Source of the DNA: Armatimonadetes bacterium UBA5419 | Lineage (GTDB): Bacteria; Armatimonadota; UBA10988 | Assembly (NCBI GenBank): GCA_002409445.1 | Contig: DHNJ01000310.1 | Location: 37,189-42,809 of the forward strand | Direction: 5' to 3' | Length of the DNA stretch: 5,621 nt | The notes under the pieces: generated by a model | Database searches by the model: none | Seen by the model: the letters and a program-made list of their open reading frames with translations, nothing else | What the model was told of the DNA's origin: nothing | Part shown: positions 1 to 5,621 of the stretch, piece by piece | Layout: the number at the start of each line of letters is the position of its first letter | How positions within the stretch are numbered: the stretch's first letter is position 1 | Program-made: the position numbers and the translations under genes

Positions 1-227
1 CCAGCGGGACCGGCGCGGGTCTGGCGCCGGGGCTCAGCATGGCGGGCAAGACTGGCAGTGCGCAGAACCCTCAAGGCCGCGCGCACAGCTGGTTCCTGGC
101 CCTGGGCCCGGGCGAGAAGCCGCGGTATGCGGTCGCCGTGGTCGTGCTGCACGCGGGCTCCGGCCGCGGCACGGCGGGGCCGATCGCGGTGCAGGTGTTG
201 CGCGCGGCGCTGGCGCGGCCAAACTGA
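1..227 (+). CDS. Class B penicillin-binding protein, C-terminal fragment (PbpA/FtsI-like transpeptidase)
   Basis: This is the end of a peptidoglycan transpeptidase, cut by the left edge. The first whole codon is at 3-5, the stop TGA is at 225-227, and 74 residues are visible. The decisive motif is the third active-site box of penicillin-binding transpeptidases, Lys-Thr-Gly at 48-56, in the context AGKTGSAQNP (the usual form is AGKTGTAQ, so Ser replaces the second Thr). It is followed by HSWFLALGP and the strand RYAVAVVV, then a Gly-rich turn and a PIAVQVL helix, the normal closing elements of the family. Such proteins are anchored in the cytoplasmic membrane and cross-link peptides outside the cell. 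The gene ends 39 bases before the kinase start on the same strand, as in pbpA-pknB clusters of Actinobacteria, so joint transcription is likely. Whether it belongs to the elongation or division subclass cannot be told without the N-terminus. Confidence 0.9.
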   Translation, partial: SGTGAGLAPGLSMAGKTGSAQNPQGRAHSWFLALGPGEKPRYAVAVVVLHAGSGRGTAGPIAVQVLRAALARPN

Positions 228-254
228 TCGCGACAGCGGGCGAGCGGTTGTGCT

Positions 255-262
255 AAGGTGAG
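255..262 (+). promoter_or_regulatory. Ribosome binding site deciding the kinase start
   Basis: The sequence AAGGTGAG lies four bases before the ATG at 267. The in-frame GTG at 258 sits inside this element, so it is better read as part of the Shine-Dalgarno sequence than as the start codon. A third in-frame candidate, ATG at 279, would give a protein beginning MVLSGRYQ but has no comparable upstream purine block. Confidence 0.6.
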
Positions 263-266
263 CGGC

Positions 267-2150
267 ATGTCACAACCCATGGTTTTGAGCGGTCGGTACC
301 AGGTTGGGCAACGGCTGGGCGAGGGCGGCATGGCGACCGTCTTCGAGGGCCGCGACCTGAAGCTCGAACGGCCCGTGGCGATCAAGCTGCTGCGGCCGCA
401 CCTGGCCGGCGACGCGTCGTTTGCCAACCGCTTTAACCAGGAGGCGCGCGCGGTCGCCGAGCTGTCGCACCCGAACATCGCCGGCGTCTACGACACCGGG
501 GTCGACAACGGCCAGCACTACATCATCATGGAGCTGCTGCCCGGCCCGACCCTGAGCGAGCTGCTCGCCGGCGTGCCCAACGGGCGCCTGCCGGCCGAGC
601 AGGTCATGCGCATCGGCGGCGAGGTCGCGCGCGCGCTGGGCGCGGCGCATAGCCGCGGGGTCGTCCACCGCGACGTTAAGCCGGCCAACATCATTTTCGC
701 CGCCAACGGCGCGGCCAAGGTCACCGACCTGGGCATCGCTCGCGCCCTGGCCCAGGCCGAGACCACAGACACCGGCGCCATCCTCGGCAGCCCGCACTAC
801 CTCTCGCCCGAGCAGGTCAAGGGCGAGACCGCCGGCCCGCGAAGCGACATCTACTCGCTCGGCGTCGTGCTCTACCAGATGCTGACCGGCCACACGCCGT
901 ACCGCGGCGACACGCCGCTGGCGATCGCCGTGCAGCACGTGCAGGGCACGCCGCCGTCGCTCAGCGCCGAGGTGCCGGACCTGCCGGCGGGTCTGGCCGC
1001 GGTGGTCGCCAAGGCGATGGCGCGTGACCCGGAGGACCGGTTCGGCTCGGCCGCCGAGGTCGTCGATGCGCTGGCCGCCGTGCGCTCCGGGCTGCCGCTG
1101 CCCTTCACGCCGCTGCCCACGGGCCCGGTGTTGCCGGGGCATGGCGTGCCGATGGCGGGCGACCCGGCGCAGCTCGAGCGGACGACGGTGATGTCCGTTC
1201 CGGCCGCCACCGCCACGGCTAGCGCGGTCGGGCGGCCGCGTTACGAGGACGACGAGGAGCGCACCCGGCAGCGCGGCCCGGTCTGGCCCATCGCCGTGGC
1301 GCTGCTGGTCATCCTCGGCGTCGCGGTCGGCATCGGCTATGCCCTGTTGTATCCGGAGCAGCCACCCACGCCCGCACCACCGCCCTTGCCAACGACACCG
1401 GCTCAGCCCAAGCAGATTACGGTCCCCGACCTGACGGGCAAGCACGTGCCCACCGAGCGCGACCGGCTGAACCGGTACTACCAGGGCCAGGAGACACGGC
1501 CGCCGCAGATCTGGGAGATGGGCAACGAGGACAGCGGTCTGCCCGCCGGCCAGGTCGTCCGCCAGCAGCCCGAGGCTGGTACGACCATGGAGGAGGGCGG
1601 GACGATCCGGGTCTGGCTGAGCACCGGCATCGAGCGGATCGCCGTGCCGCGGCTGGTCGGCCAGGCCGAATCGGTCGCGCGGACGACGCTGATTGCCGGC
1701 CGGCTGCAGGTGGGCCGTATCGCGCAGGACTATTCCGACGATTTTGGCGCCGGTATGGTGATGGCCCAGAGCATCCGCGGCGGCGAGCGGGTGACGGTCA
1801 ACACGCCGGTCGACCTGACCATCTCGCTTGGCCCGCGCGAGCCGGAGCCGCCACCGTTGCCGGAGCCACCGCCCGCGTTGCCGCCGATGCCCGATGTGGC
1901 GCACACGCCGCTCGAGGAGGTCGGGGGCGGCTGGCGGCAGACGACGGTCACCGTCCACCTGAGCGCCGAGCTGCCGCCGGAGACCCCGCCGGCGAATGTT
2001 GAGTTGCGCTGGCTGAGCGGCGGCGAGGGCAGCCCCGGTGGCGGCCGCGTGAGCCCGGGCGCCGACTTCTCCGCGGTGGTCCAGGGCCCGGCCGACGCCC
2101 AGCTCGAGGTGCTGGTCAACGGCGAGTCGGTGCGCGTGATCACGTTCTAG
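267..2150 (+). CDS. pknB: PASTA-domain transmembrane serine/threonine protein kinase (PknB/PrkC family)
   Basis: Membrane receptor kinase of 627 residues that phosphorylates Ser/Thr and is expected to sense peptidoglycan fragments or lipid II outside the cell. The cytoplasmic kinase domain spans about 11-268: glycine loop GEGGMATVF (18-26), VAIK lysine 40, helix C Glu59, catalytic loop HRDVKPAN (134-141), metal-binding Asp154 in a DLG rather than DFG triplet, activation-loop Thr166, Thr167 and Thr169, GSPHYLSPEQ (174-183) and DIYSLGVVLY (194-203). All catalytic residues are present. A Thr/Ala-rich and charged juxtamembrane stretch leads to one membrane helix at 339-361, then a Pro-rich linker. 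The outside part has two PASTA repeats (about 383-454 and 456-523), a Pro/Glu linker (524-545) and a last beta-rich domain (about 556-627) like the one that follows the PASTAs in some Firmicute PrkC proteins. ATG 267 was chosen for its Shine-Dalgarno sequence. The upstream PBP supports a cell-wall role. Confidence 0.97.
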   Translation: MSQPMVLSGRYQVGQRLGEGGMATVFEGRDLKLERPVAIKLLRPHLAGDASFANRFNQEARAVAELSHPNIAGVYDTGVDNGQHYIIMELLPGPTLSELLAGVPNGRLPAEQVMRIGGEVARALGAAHSRGVVHRDVKPANIIFAANGAAKVTDLGIARALAQAETTDTGAILGSPHYLSPEQVKGETAGPRSDIYSLGVVLYQMLTGHTPYRGDTPLAIAVQHVQGTPPSLSAEVPDLPAGLAAVVAKAMARDPEDRFGSAAEVVDALAAVRSGLPLPFTPLPTGPVLPGHGVPMAGDPAQLERTTVMSVPAATATASAVGRPRYEDDEERTRQRGPVWPIAVALLVILGVAVGIGYALLYPEQPPTPAPPPLPTTPAQPKQITVPDLTGKHVPTERDRLNRYYQGQETRPPQIWEMGNEDSGLPAGQVVRQQPEAGTTMEEGGTIRVWLSTGIERIAVPRLVGQAESVARTTLIAGRLQVGRIAQDYSDDFGAGMVMAQSIRGGERVTVNTPVDLTISLGPREPEPPPLPEPPPALPPMPDVAHTPLEEVGGGWRQTTVTVHLSAELPPETPPANVELRWLSGGEGSPGGGRVSPGADFSAVVQGPADAQLEVLVNGESVRVITF

Positions 2151-2214
2151 TGGCCGCGGGACTGAAGGGTCCGGCGGTGGACGGCGTTTTTGGGTTGTGC
2201 GGAGTCTTAGGCTG

Positions 2215-3900
2215 ATGCTCTGGCGAACGACGTGTGTGGTACGGTGGGGGCTATTGGTGGTCCTGGCGGCGCTGGCCGCGGGCTGCGGTGGGGGCGGCGG
2301 CGGCAAGCCGATCGTGCCGCCACCGCCGACCGGCGCGCGCGAGGTGACCGGTTACGTCTTCGGCGCGCTGCGCACCGTCGCGGCCGCGCGGGCCGGGGAG
2401 GCCGGCCTGGCCACCGAGCGCACGCCGCTGGCCGACGTGACCGTCAGCGCCTACCTGCTGCCGGCGACCGGTTCCGCGCTGGCGACAACCCGGACCGACC
2501 GCTGGGGCCGCTTCCAGTTCACCCAGACTCAGGCCTTGCCCGCCCACAAGAGCTTGGCCCTGATCGCTCGTGGCGGCGGCCAGACGGTTTCGGCCGTGGT
2601 CCTGACCGACGCGGTGACCCAGATCGTCGTATTGGACGAGGTGACCCACGTCGCGAGCCTGGCCATCCGCGCCAACGAAGGCAGCAGCGTCACCCGCGAG
2701 ACGATCGGCAGCTACCAGATGGCCGCGCGCCAAGCCACGCTGACCGCGCTGCAGCAGTCACCCGGCATCAGCCTGACCGCCGACGGCCAGCAGGTCGCGG
2801 CCAGCGCGGCGGCGGCCGAGGCGCGGCGCATCGTGCGCAGCGGCAGCCAGCGGGCCAACACGCCCCCGCGGGTGGGGCCAGTGGTCCTCTCGCCCAGCCA
2901 GCTGCCCGCCGAGGGCGGCACCACGCGCGTCGATGTCGACGTGACCGACGCCGACTCGCCACTGGTCGCGGTGCATGCGCTGGTTTACGACAAGGCTGGT
3001 GAGGCGCCACGGGTGGTCGAACTGACCCACACCGACGGCCAGGCCACGGGCACGCTGCGCCTGCCGACCAACCAGAGCACGGTCGTGCGCCAGTCGGCGG
3101 TGGTCGTCGTCGCCGACGACGGGACCAACGCGCCCGTCTCCTCGACGCCGCGCATCGTCGCCGTCCTGCCGCCGGGGACGGTCACCCTGGACATCCTCGC
3201 CGAGACGCTTTGGGACGAGGCGGTCGCCCGGTCCCAGCCGGACTGGGAGCGCCTGCTAGAGCGCCTGGCGCCCCGGGTCCGGCCGGCGACTCGCGCGCGG
3301 ACGCGACAGGTCAATCCGAACCAGTCCATCGCTGGGGTGGCGATCACCGTCGACGACGTCCCGTCGCTCGGTGCGAAGACCGGCGCCGACGGCCTGGTCA
3401 GCCTGACTGTCCCGCTGTCTGCGGTGACCGACGGGCTGCTGGGGGTGCGCGCGACGATGAACGACCGCGTCACGTACCACCAGTTCCTGATCCTGCCGGC
3501 GGCCAGTAGCATCGCTAACGGCGACGTGATTGAGATCGACATGACCATGGGCACGCAGGCCGACTGGCGGCGCTGGGGCGACCTGGCGCGGCTGACCGGC
3601 GTCGACTTCGCCAAGGTGCCCGCGTTCCTGGTCAGCAACGTGCAGCGCGAGCTGAGCCTGGCCGGCGTCAGCCCGATGAGCACGTTCTGGAACCCGATCG
3701 ACGATAAGAACCCGCGCACGGACGACGGCGACTGGCTGGCGGCCGGCGTGACGCCCGGGGCCGCCTCGCTGCGCGGGGTGTTCACGCATCCGGTCGACCC
3801 GGGCCTGACCTACCCGTTCGGTCCCGTGGCGATGGAACTGACCGCCGGTGAGGCGACCGCGGTTGGGGCCATCCTGCCGCCGGCACCGGCCGCGCGCTGA
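2215..3900 (+). CDS. Secreted lipoprotein of unknown function with beta-sandwich (carboxypeptidase-regulatory/Ig-like) segments
   Basis: I do not recognise this 561-residue protein as a named family. It begins with a lipoprotein signal: Arg near the N-terminus, hydrophobic core WGLLVVLAALAAG and lipobox LAAGC, so Cys24 would be lipidated and the mature protein tethered outside by a run of six glycines and a Pro-rich segment. Residues about 43-140 look like a carboxypeptidase-regulatory or CNA-B-like sandwich (GYVFG..., PLADVTVSAYLLP, then DRWGRFQF). A helical Ala/Gln-rich stretch follows (about 160-212), then an Ig-like region (about 216-320, VDVDVTDADSPL and VVVVADDGTNAP). A second short sandwich motif lies at about 372-425 (IAGVAITVDD...KTGADGLVSLTV). 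The C-terminal 120 residues show no motif I know, and no catalytic site is evident. The start is uncertain: ATG 2215 has GGAG ten bases upstream, while in-frame GTG 2197 would add six residues and has no visible Shine-Dalgarno. Its stop overlaps the thiN start by one base. It may be a surface or adhesion partner of the kinase; that is inference. Confidence 0.88.
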   Translation: MLWRTTCVVRWGLLVVLAALAAGCGGGGGGKPIVPPPPTGAREVTGYVFGALRTVAAARAGEAGLATERTPLADVTVSAYLLPATGSALATTRTDRWGRFQFTQTQALPAHKSLALIARGGGQTVSAVVLTDAVTQIVVLDEVTHVASLAIRANEGSSVTRETIGSYQMAARQATLTALQQSPGISLTADGQQVAASAAAAEARRIVRSGSQRANTPPRVGPVVLSPSQLPAEGGTTRVDVDVTDADSPLVAVHALVYDKAGEAPRVVELTHTDGQATGTLRLPTNQSTVVRQSAVVVVADDGTNAPVSSTPRIVAVLPPGTVTLDILAETLWDEAVARSQPDWERLLERLAPRVRPATRARTRQVNPNQSIAGVAITVDDVPSLGAKTGADGLVSLTVPLSAVTDGLLGVRATMNDRVTYHQFLILPAASSIANGDVIEIDMTMGTQADWRRWGDLARLTGVDFAKVPAFLVSNVQRELSLAGVSPMSTFWNPIDDKNPRTDDGDWLAAGVTPGAASLRGVFTHPVDPGLTYPFGPVAMELTAGEATAVGAILPPAPAAR

Positions 3901-4547
3901 TGGCGACTGCGCTGGTCTTGGCTAACGGCGAACGCCCGCCCGAGGCGCTGCTGGCCCGGCGCGTGGCGGAGGCGGACCTGTTCGTCTGTGTCGATGGTGC
4001 GGCGGCGGCTGCGTTGCTGGCCGGCTTGACGCCGGACCTCGTGGTTGGCGATATGGACTCGCTGGCGCCGGGGGCACGCGCCTGGCTGACCGGTTCGACC
4101 ACCGAGCTGGTCGAGCTGGTTGAACAGGACACCACCGACCTGGAGAAGGCCTTCTACACGCTTGCCGACCGCGCGGTGAGCGAGGTGCTGGTGCTCGGTG
4201 CGGGCGGGCGGCGGTGGGACCACTTCCTGGTCAACCTAATGACCTTCGCCCGCTACGCCGACCGGCTGGTGATCCGCGCCGAGGACGAGTTTGGTACGTT
4301 GACGATGCTCGCGCCGGGGCCGGTGCACACTCTCGACCTGCAGGTTGGCGAACGGTTTTCGTTGCTGCCGCTGCCCAGCGCCGCGGGCGTGGCGACGACC
4401 GGTATGCACTGGACGCCCGCGCCGACGCTGGCGATGGACGGCGCGCAGGGGATCAGCAACGTGGTCGACGCGGTGCCGGTGACGCTGCGCTACGCGGCGG
4501 GCAGCCTGGCGCTGTACCAGCTCAGTAAGCGCCCGTCCCGCGCCTGA
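3900..4547 (+). CDS. thiN: Thiamine diphosphokinase (thiamine pyrophosphokinase)
   Basis: A cytosolic enzyme of 215 residues, the usual length for bacterial ThiN. It transfers pyrophosphate from ATP to thiamine, giving thiamine diphosphate directly for salvage of the vitamin. The family motifs appear in order: VCVDGAA (29-35), PDLVVGDMDS (45-54, with the acidic Asp51 and Asp53 of the metal/ATP site), QDTTDLEKA (76-84), GAGGRRWDHFLVNL (100-113, matching the canonical GATGGRxDHxLxNL with Asp107 and His108 kept), and in the C-terminal thiamine-binding sandwich GISN (184-187) followed by a YAAGSLALYQL strand. The start ATG shares its A with the TGA of the lipoprotein gene (TGATG), and there is no Shine-Dalgarno sequence, so translation probably depends on coupling to the gene upstream. 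The 3' end overlaps the convergent transferase gene by 26 bases. ThiN near a PASTA kinase is also known from Firmicutes, where rsgA and rpe lie between them. Confidence 0.95.
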   Translation: MATALVLANGERPPEALLARRVAEADLFVCVDGAAAAALLAGLTPDLVVGDMDSLAPGARAWLTGSTTELVELVEQDTTDLEKAFYTLADRAVSEVLVLGAGGRRWDHFLVNLMTFARYADRLVIRAEDEFGTLTMLAPGPVHTLDLQVGERFSLLPLPSAAGVATTGMHWTPAPTLAMDGAQGISNVVDAVPVTLRYAAGSLALYQLSKRPSRA

Positions 4548-5139
4548 CCGCGGACCAGGTGCGGGCGAGGATATCACCATCGAGCGCGGGCGAAGCGCGG
4601 TCCACGTACTCGCAGTCCTCGTTCAGCCAGCGGTCGTAGTCGGTGTGCATCGTCCGCCCCTGCACCTGCCAGAGCCCAGTCAGGCCCGGCGGCACGTCGC
4701 AGCGGCGGGCGAAGCGCGGTTCGGCCGGGTCCAGCTGGTCCAGCGGCAGCGGCCGCGGGCCGACCAGGCTCATGCTGCCCAGGACGACGTTGAGCAGCTG
4801 CGGCAGCTCGTCGAGGCTGGTCCGCCGCAGCCAGCGGCCGAGCTGGGTCACGCGGGGGTCGGCTTCGAGCTTGAAGACGGGGCCAGTGAGGTTGGCCTGC
4901 GCGCGCAGGTCGGGCAGTTGCCGCTCGGCGTCGCGGACCATCGTGCGGAACTTGAGCATCCAGAACGGCTGTAGCCGCAGGCCGGCGCGGCGCTGGGCGA
5001 AGAAGGGCGGCCCGGGCGAGTCGAGGCTAACAAGCAGGGCTAGCGCCAGCAGCAGCGGCCAGACGAGCAACAGTCCGCCGGTCGCGAACACCAGGTCCAG
5101 CGCCCGGCGTGTCCGGCTGTTCGCCCACCCAACGCCCAC
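4522..5139 (-). CDS. Undecaprenyl-phosphate sugar phosphotransferase (bacterial sugar transferase, monotopic phosphoglycosyl transferase)
   Basis: A compact 205-residue enzyme of the bacterial sugar transferase family (WcaJ/RfbP C-terminal domain, PglC-like). It moves a sugar phosphate from a nucleotide sugar to undecaprenyl phosphate at the inner face of the membrane, the first step of exopolysaccharide, O-antigen or glycoprotein glycan assembly. The N-terminus has one hydrophobic segment (about 16-38) with Pro28, fitting the re-entrant helix of the monotopic class. Then come FFAQRRAG (46-53), KFRTM (63-67), ADPRVTQLGRWLRRTSLDELPQ (from 93, with catalytic Asp110-Glu111), SLVGPRP (124-130), PPGLTGLWQVQGR (150-162) and the typical final GAY. 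It lacks the multi-span N-terminal domain of WcaJ. The GTG start at 5139 follows GGAGG with a five-base gap and is the first usable start after the in-frame TAA at 5200-5202. The donor sugar cannot be read from sequence. Confidence 0.95.
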   Translation of the reverse strand: MGVGWANSRTRRALDLVFATGGLLLVWPLLLALALLVSLDSPGPPFFAQRRAGLRLQPFWMLKFRTMVRDAERQLPDLRAQANLTGPVFKLEADPRVTQLGRWLRRTSLDELPQLLNVVLGSMSLVGPRPLPLDQLDPAEPRFARRCDVPPGLTGLWQVQGRTMHTDYDRWLNEDCEYVDRASPALDGDILARTWSAVRRGTGAY

Positions 5140-5180
5140 CTCGGCCTCCGCAGAACATGACGCAGCGGGGGCCGAGGTGG
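5136..5180 (-). promoter_or_regulatory. Inverted repeat / RNA stem-loop covering the transferase translation start
   Basis: The arms CCACCTCGGCC (5136-5146) and GGCCGAGGTGG (5170-5180) are an exact 11-base inverted repeat. The pairing continues with CCGC (5148-5151) and GCGG (5165-5168) across a single mismatch (A-C in the minus-strand RNA, a G-U wobble in the plus-strand RNA), leaving a 13-base loop (5152-5164). In the minus transcript the 3' arm contains both GGAGG and the GUG start of the sugar transferase. No U-tract follows, so it is not a standard intrinsic terminator for the upstream VWA gene. A role in limiting translation of the transferase, or in stabilising the end of the upstream message, is inferred. 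Confidence 0.65.
5145..5149 (-). promoter_or_regulatory. Shine-Dalgarno sequence of the sugar transferase
   Basis: On the minus strand this reads GGAGG, five bases before the GTG at 5139-5137. It is the strongest Shine-Dalgarno match in the window and supports the GTG as start codon. It lies inside the 3' arm of the stem-loop at 5136-5180, so in a folded transcript it would be paired. Confidence 0.65.
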
Positions 5181-5199
5181 TTCCGAGATTGGCCAGCGG

Positions 5200-5621
5200 T
5201 TACTCCTCCAGCAGCGTGCGCTGGGCGGCGGTCAGCTCGCTCGCACCCTCCTCATCGATCTGCAGGTATAGACCGCCGAGGTGGGCCTTGAGCTGCTCGC
5301 CGACGGCCAGGATGGGCGCCAGGTCGGGCCGCAGGCGGGCCAGCTCGAAGTAGGCCGCGCTGCCCCACTGCAGGTGGATGATGTCCAGCCCAGCCTCGTC
5401 GGTCGGCCAGGTGGAGTCGGTCCAGTACTCGTCGACCAGGTAGAAGGTCTGCGTGCCGACCTGCTGCTGGGTCGCGTTGGTCCGGCCCAGCTGTTCGGCT
5501 TCCTGCAGGAACTGGTCGTGCTGGGCGCGGTCGACCGCGGCCGCGCCGGCCGCCGAGTTCAGGCGGGTGTCGCGCGGGGCCGCCGCCGCGGGCCGGCCCG
5601 GGGCGGCGGCGGGCCCCTGGG
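5200..5621 (-). CDS. C-terminal fragment of a probable VIT/von Willebrand factor A domain surface protein
   Basis: This reading frame enters from the right edge and ends with TAA at 5202-5200; 139 residues are visible. It begins with an Ala/Pro-rich linker (QGPAAAPGRPAAAAP), then a polar, probably helical stretch rich in Gln. Next come VGTQTFYLVDEYWTDSTW and, further on, LQWGSAAYFELARLRPDLAP followed by ILAVGEQLK and GGLYLQI. This order (VGxxTFYL-xx-WxD, then GSxAYFxL, RPxLAP, lGExl) matches my knowledge of the C-terminal tail of bacterial VIT plus VWA proteins related to inter-alpha-trypsin inhibitor heavy chains; the VIT and VWA domains themselves would lie outside the window. Such proteins are usually exported or membrane-anchored and are thought to bind metal or proteins, with unclear function. 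Codon use and GC match the neighbours. It is followed by the sugar transferase 60 bases downstream on the same strand, so the two may be co-transcribed. No start codon is visible. Confidence 0.75.
   Translation of the reverse strand, partial: QGPAAAPGRPAAAAPRDTRLNSAAGAAAVDRAQHDQFLQEAEQLGRTNATQQQVGTQTFYLVDEYWTDSTWPTDEAGLDIIHLQWGSAAYFELARLRPDLAPILAVGEQLKAHLGGLYLQIDEEGASELTAAQRTLLEE

Noticed and set aside
1839..1890. Short imperfect tandem repeat of about 21 bases in the kinase gene
   Set aside because: It simply encodes the Pro/Glu/Leu linker between the second PASTA and the last domain; the low-complexity coding explains it.
2159..2191. Possible terminator between kinase and lipoprotein: alternating GGAC/GTCC/GGAC blocks (2159-2162, 2169-2172, 2179-2182) before a run of five T at 2187-2191
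   Set aside because: Each alternative stem is only four pairs and is separated from the T-run by four bases. This is too weak for an intrinsic terminator, and the competing-hairpin look is probably chance.
2284..2305. G-rich run just after the lipobox codon, considered as a quadruplex or regulatory element
   Set aside because: It codes for the Cys plus six-Gly tether common at the start of mature lipoproteins; there is no spacing of four clear G-tracts beyond what Gly codons give.
270..2306. A 678-codon open frame antisense to the kinase gene
   Set aside because: The complementary + strand encodes an unmistakable kinase with all catalytic motifs. The antisense translation is Arg/His/Gly/Ala-rich with no recognisable motif, as expected for a shadow frame in GC-rich DNA with few stop codons.
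2985..3785. A 266-codon minus-strand open frame within the lipoprotein gene
   Set aside because: It is Ser/Thr/Arg-rich without motifs. The + strand frame has a clear lipobox signal peptide and a translation-coupled neighbour, so the + frame is the gene.
4586..4720. An exact 16-base direct repeat (gcgggcgaagcgcggt at 4586-4601 and 4705-4720) inside the sugar transferase gene
   Set aside because: The two copies are read in different frames and encode unrelated residues at ordinary positions of the protein. In DNA this GC-rich such a match is most simply chance, and there are no further copies or spaced array.
4643..5353. A 236-codon + strand open frame across the sugar transferase and VWA region
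   Set aside because: It is antisense to two recognisable proteins, its translation is Ser/Arg-rich low complexity, and it would cross the intergenic hairpin. It is a GC-driven shadow.

Overview
The window is GC-rich, compact bacterial DNA, mostly coding, with third codon positions dominated by G/C. It holds four genes on the + strand (the first cut by the left edge) and two on the - strand (the outer one cut by the right edge). The two groups converge and overlap by 26 bases near 4522-4547. I see no RNA genes, mobile elements, phage genes or CRISPR arrays. No stretch over 300 bases lacks a gene. The largest gaps are about 60 bases, and one of them holds a strong inverted repeat.

The + strand reads as one envelope-signalling cluster. 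It starts with the C-terminus of a class B penicillin-binding protein (KTG box; ends at 227). Next is a transmembrane PASTA-domain Ser/Thr kinase (267-2150), then a large secreted lipoprotein of unknown function (2215-3900), then thiamine diphosphokinase (3900-4547). PBP next to PASTA kinase is a classic arrangement in Actinobacteria and relatives, and kinase near thiN recalls the Firmicute prpC-prkC-rsgA-rpe-thiN neighbourhood. Here the rsgA and rpe positions are empty and the unknown lipoprotein lies between kinase and thiN, joined to thiN by a TGATG stop/start overlap. A plausible reading is that the kinase senses peptidoglycan through its extracellular PASTA repeats, beside a peptidoglycan transpeptidase, with the lipoprotein as a possible surface partner.

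The - strand carries the C-terminus of what looks like a VIT/von Willebrand A surface protein (5200 to beyond 5621). It is followed after 60 bases by a short monotopic phosphoglycosyl transferase (4522-5139), the kind that starts synthesis of an exopolysaccharide or glycan on undecaprenyl phosphate. Between them is a near-perfect 16-pair stem-loop (5136-5180) that would bury both the Shine-Dalgarno sequence and the GTG start of the transferase.

Organism: the PASTA kinase, PBP, diacylglyceryl-type lipoprotein and VIT/VWA family at very high GC suggest a lineage such as Armatimonadota, Chloroflexota or a deep Gram-positive-like phylum. This is only an inference; the sequence does not settle it. 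The most interesting points are the unknown lipoprotein in the kinase/thiN cluster and the hairpin over the transferase start.
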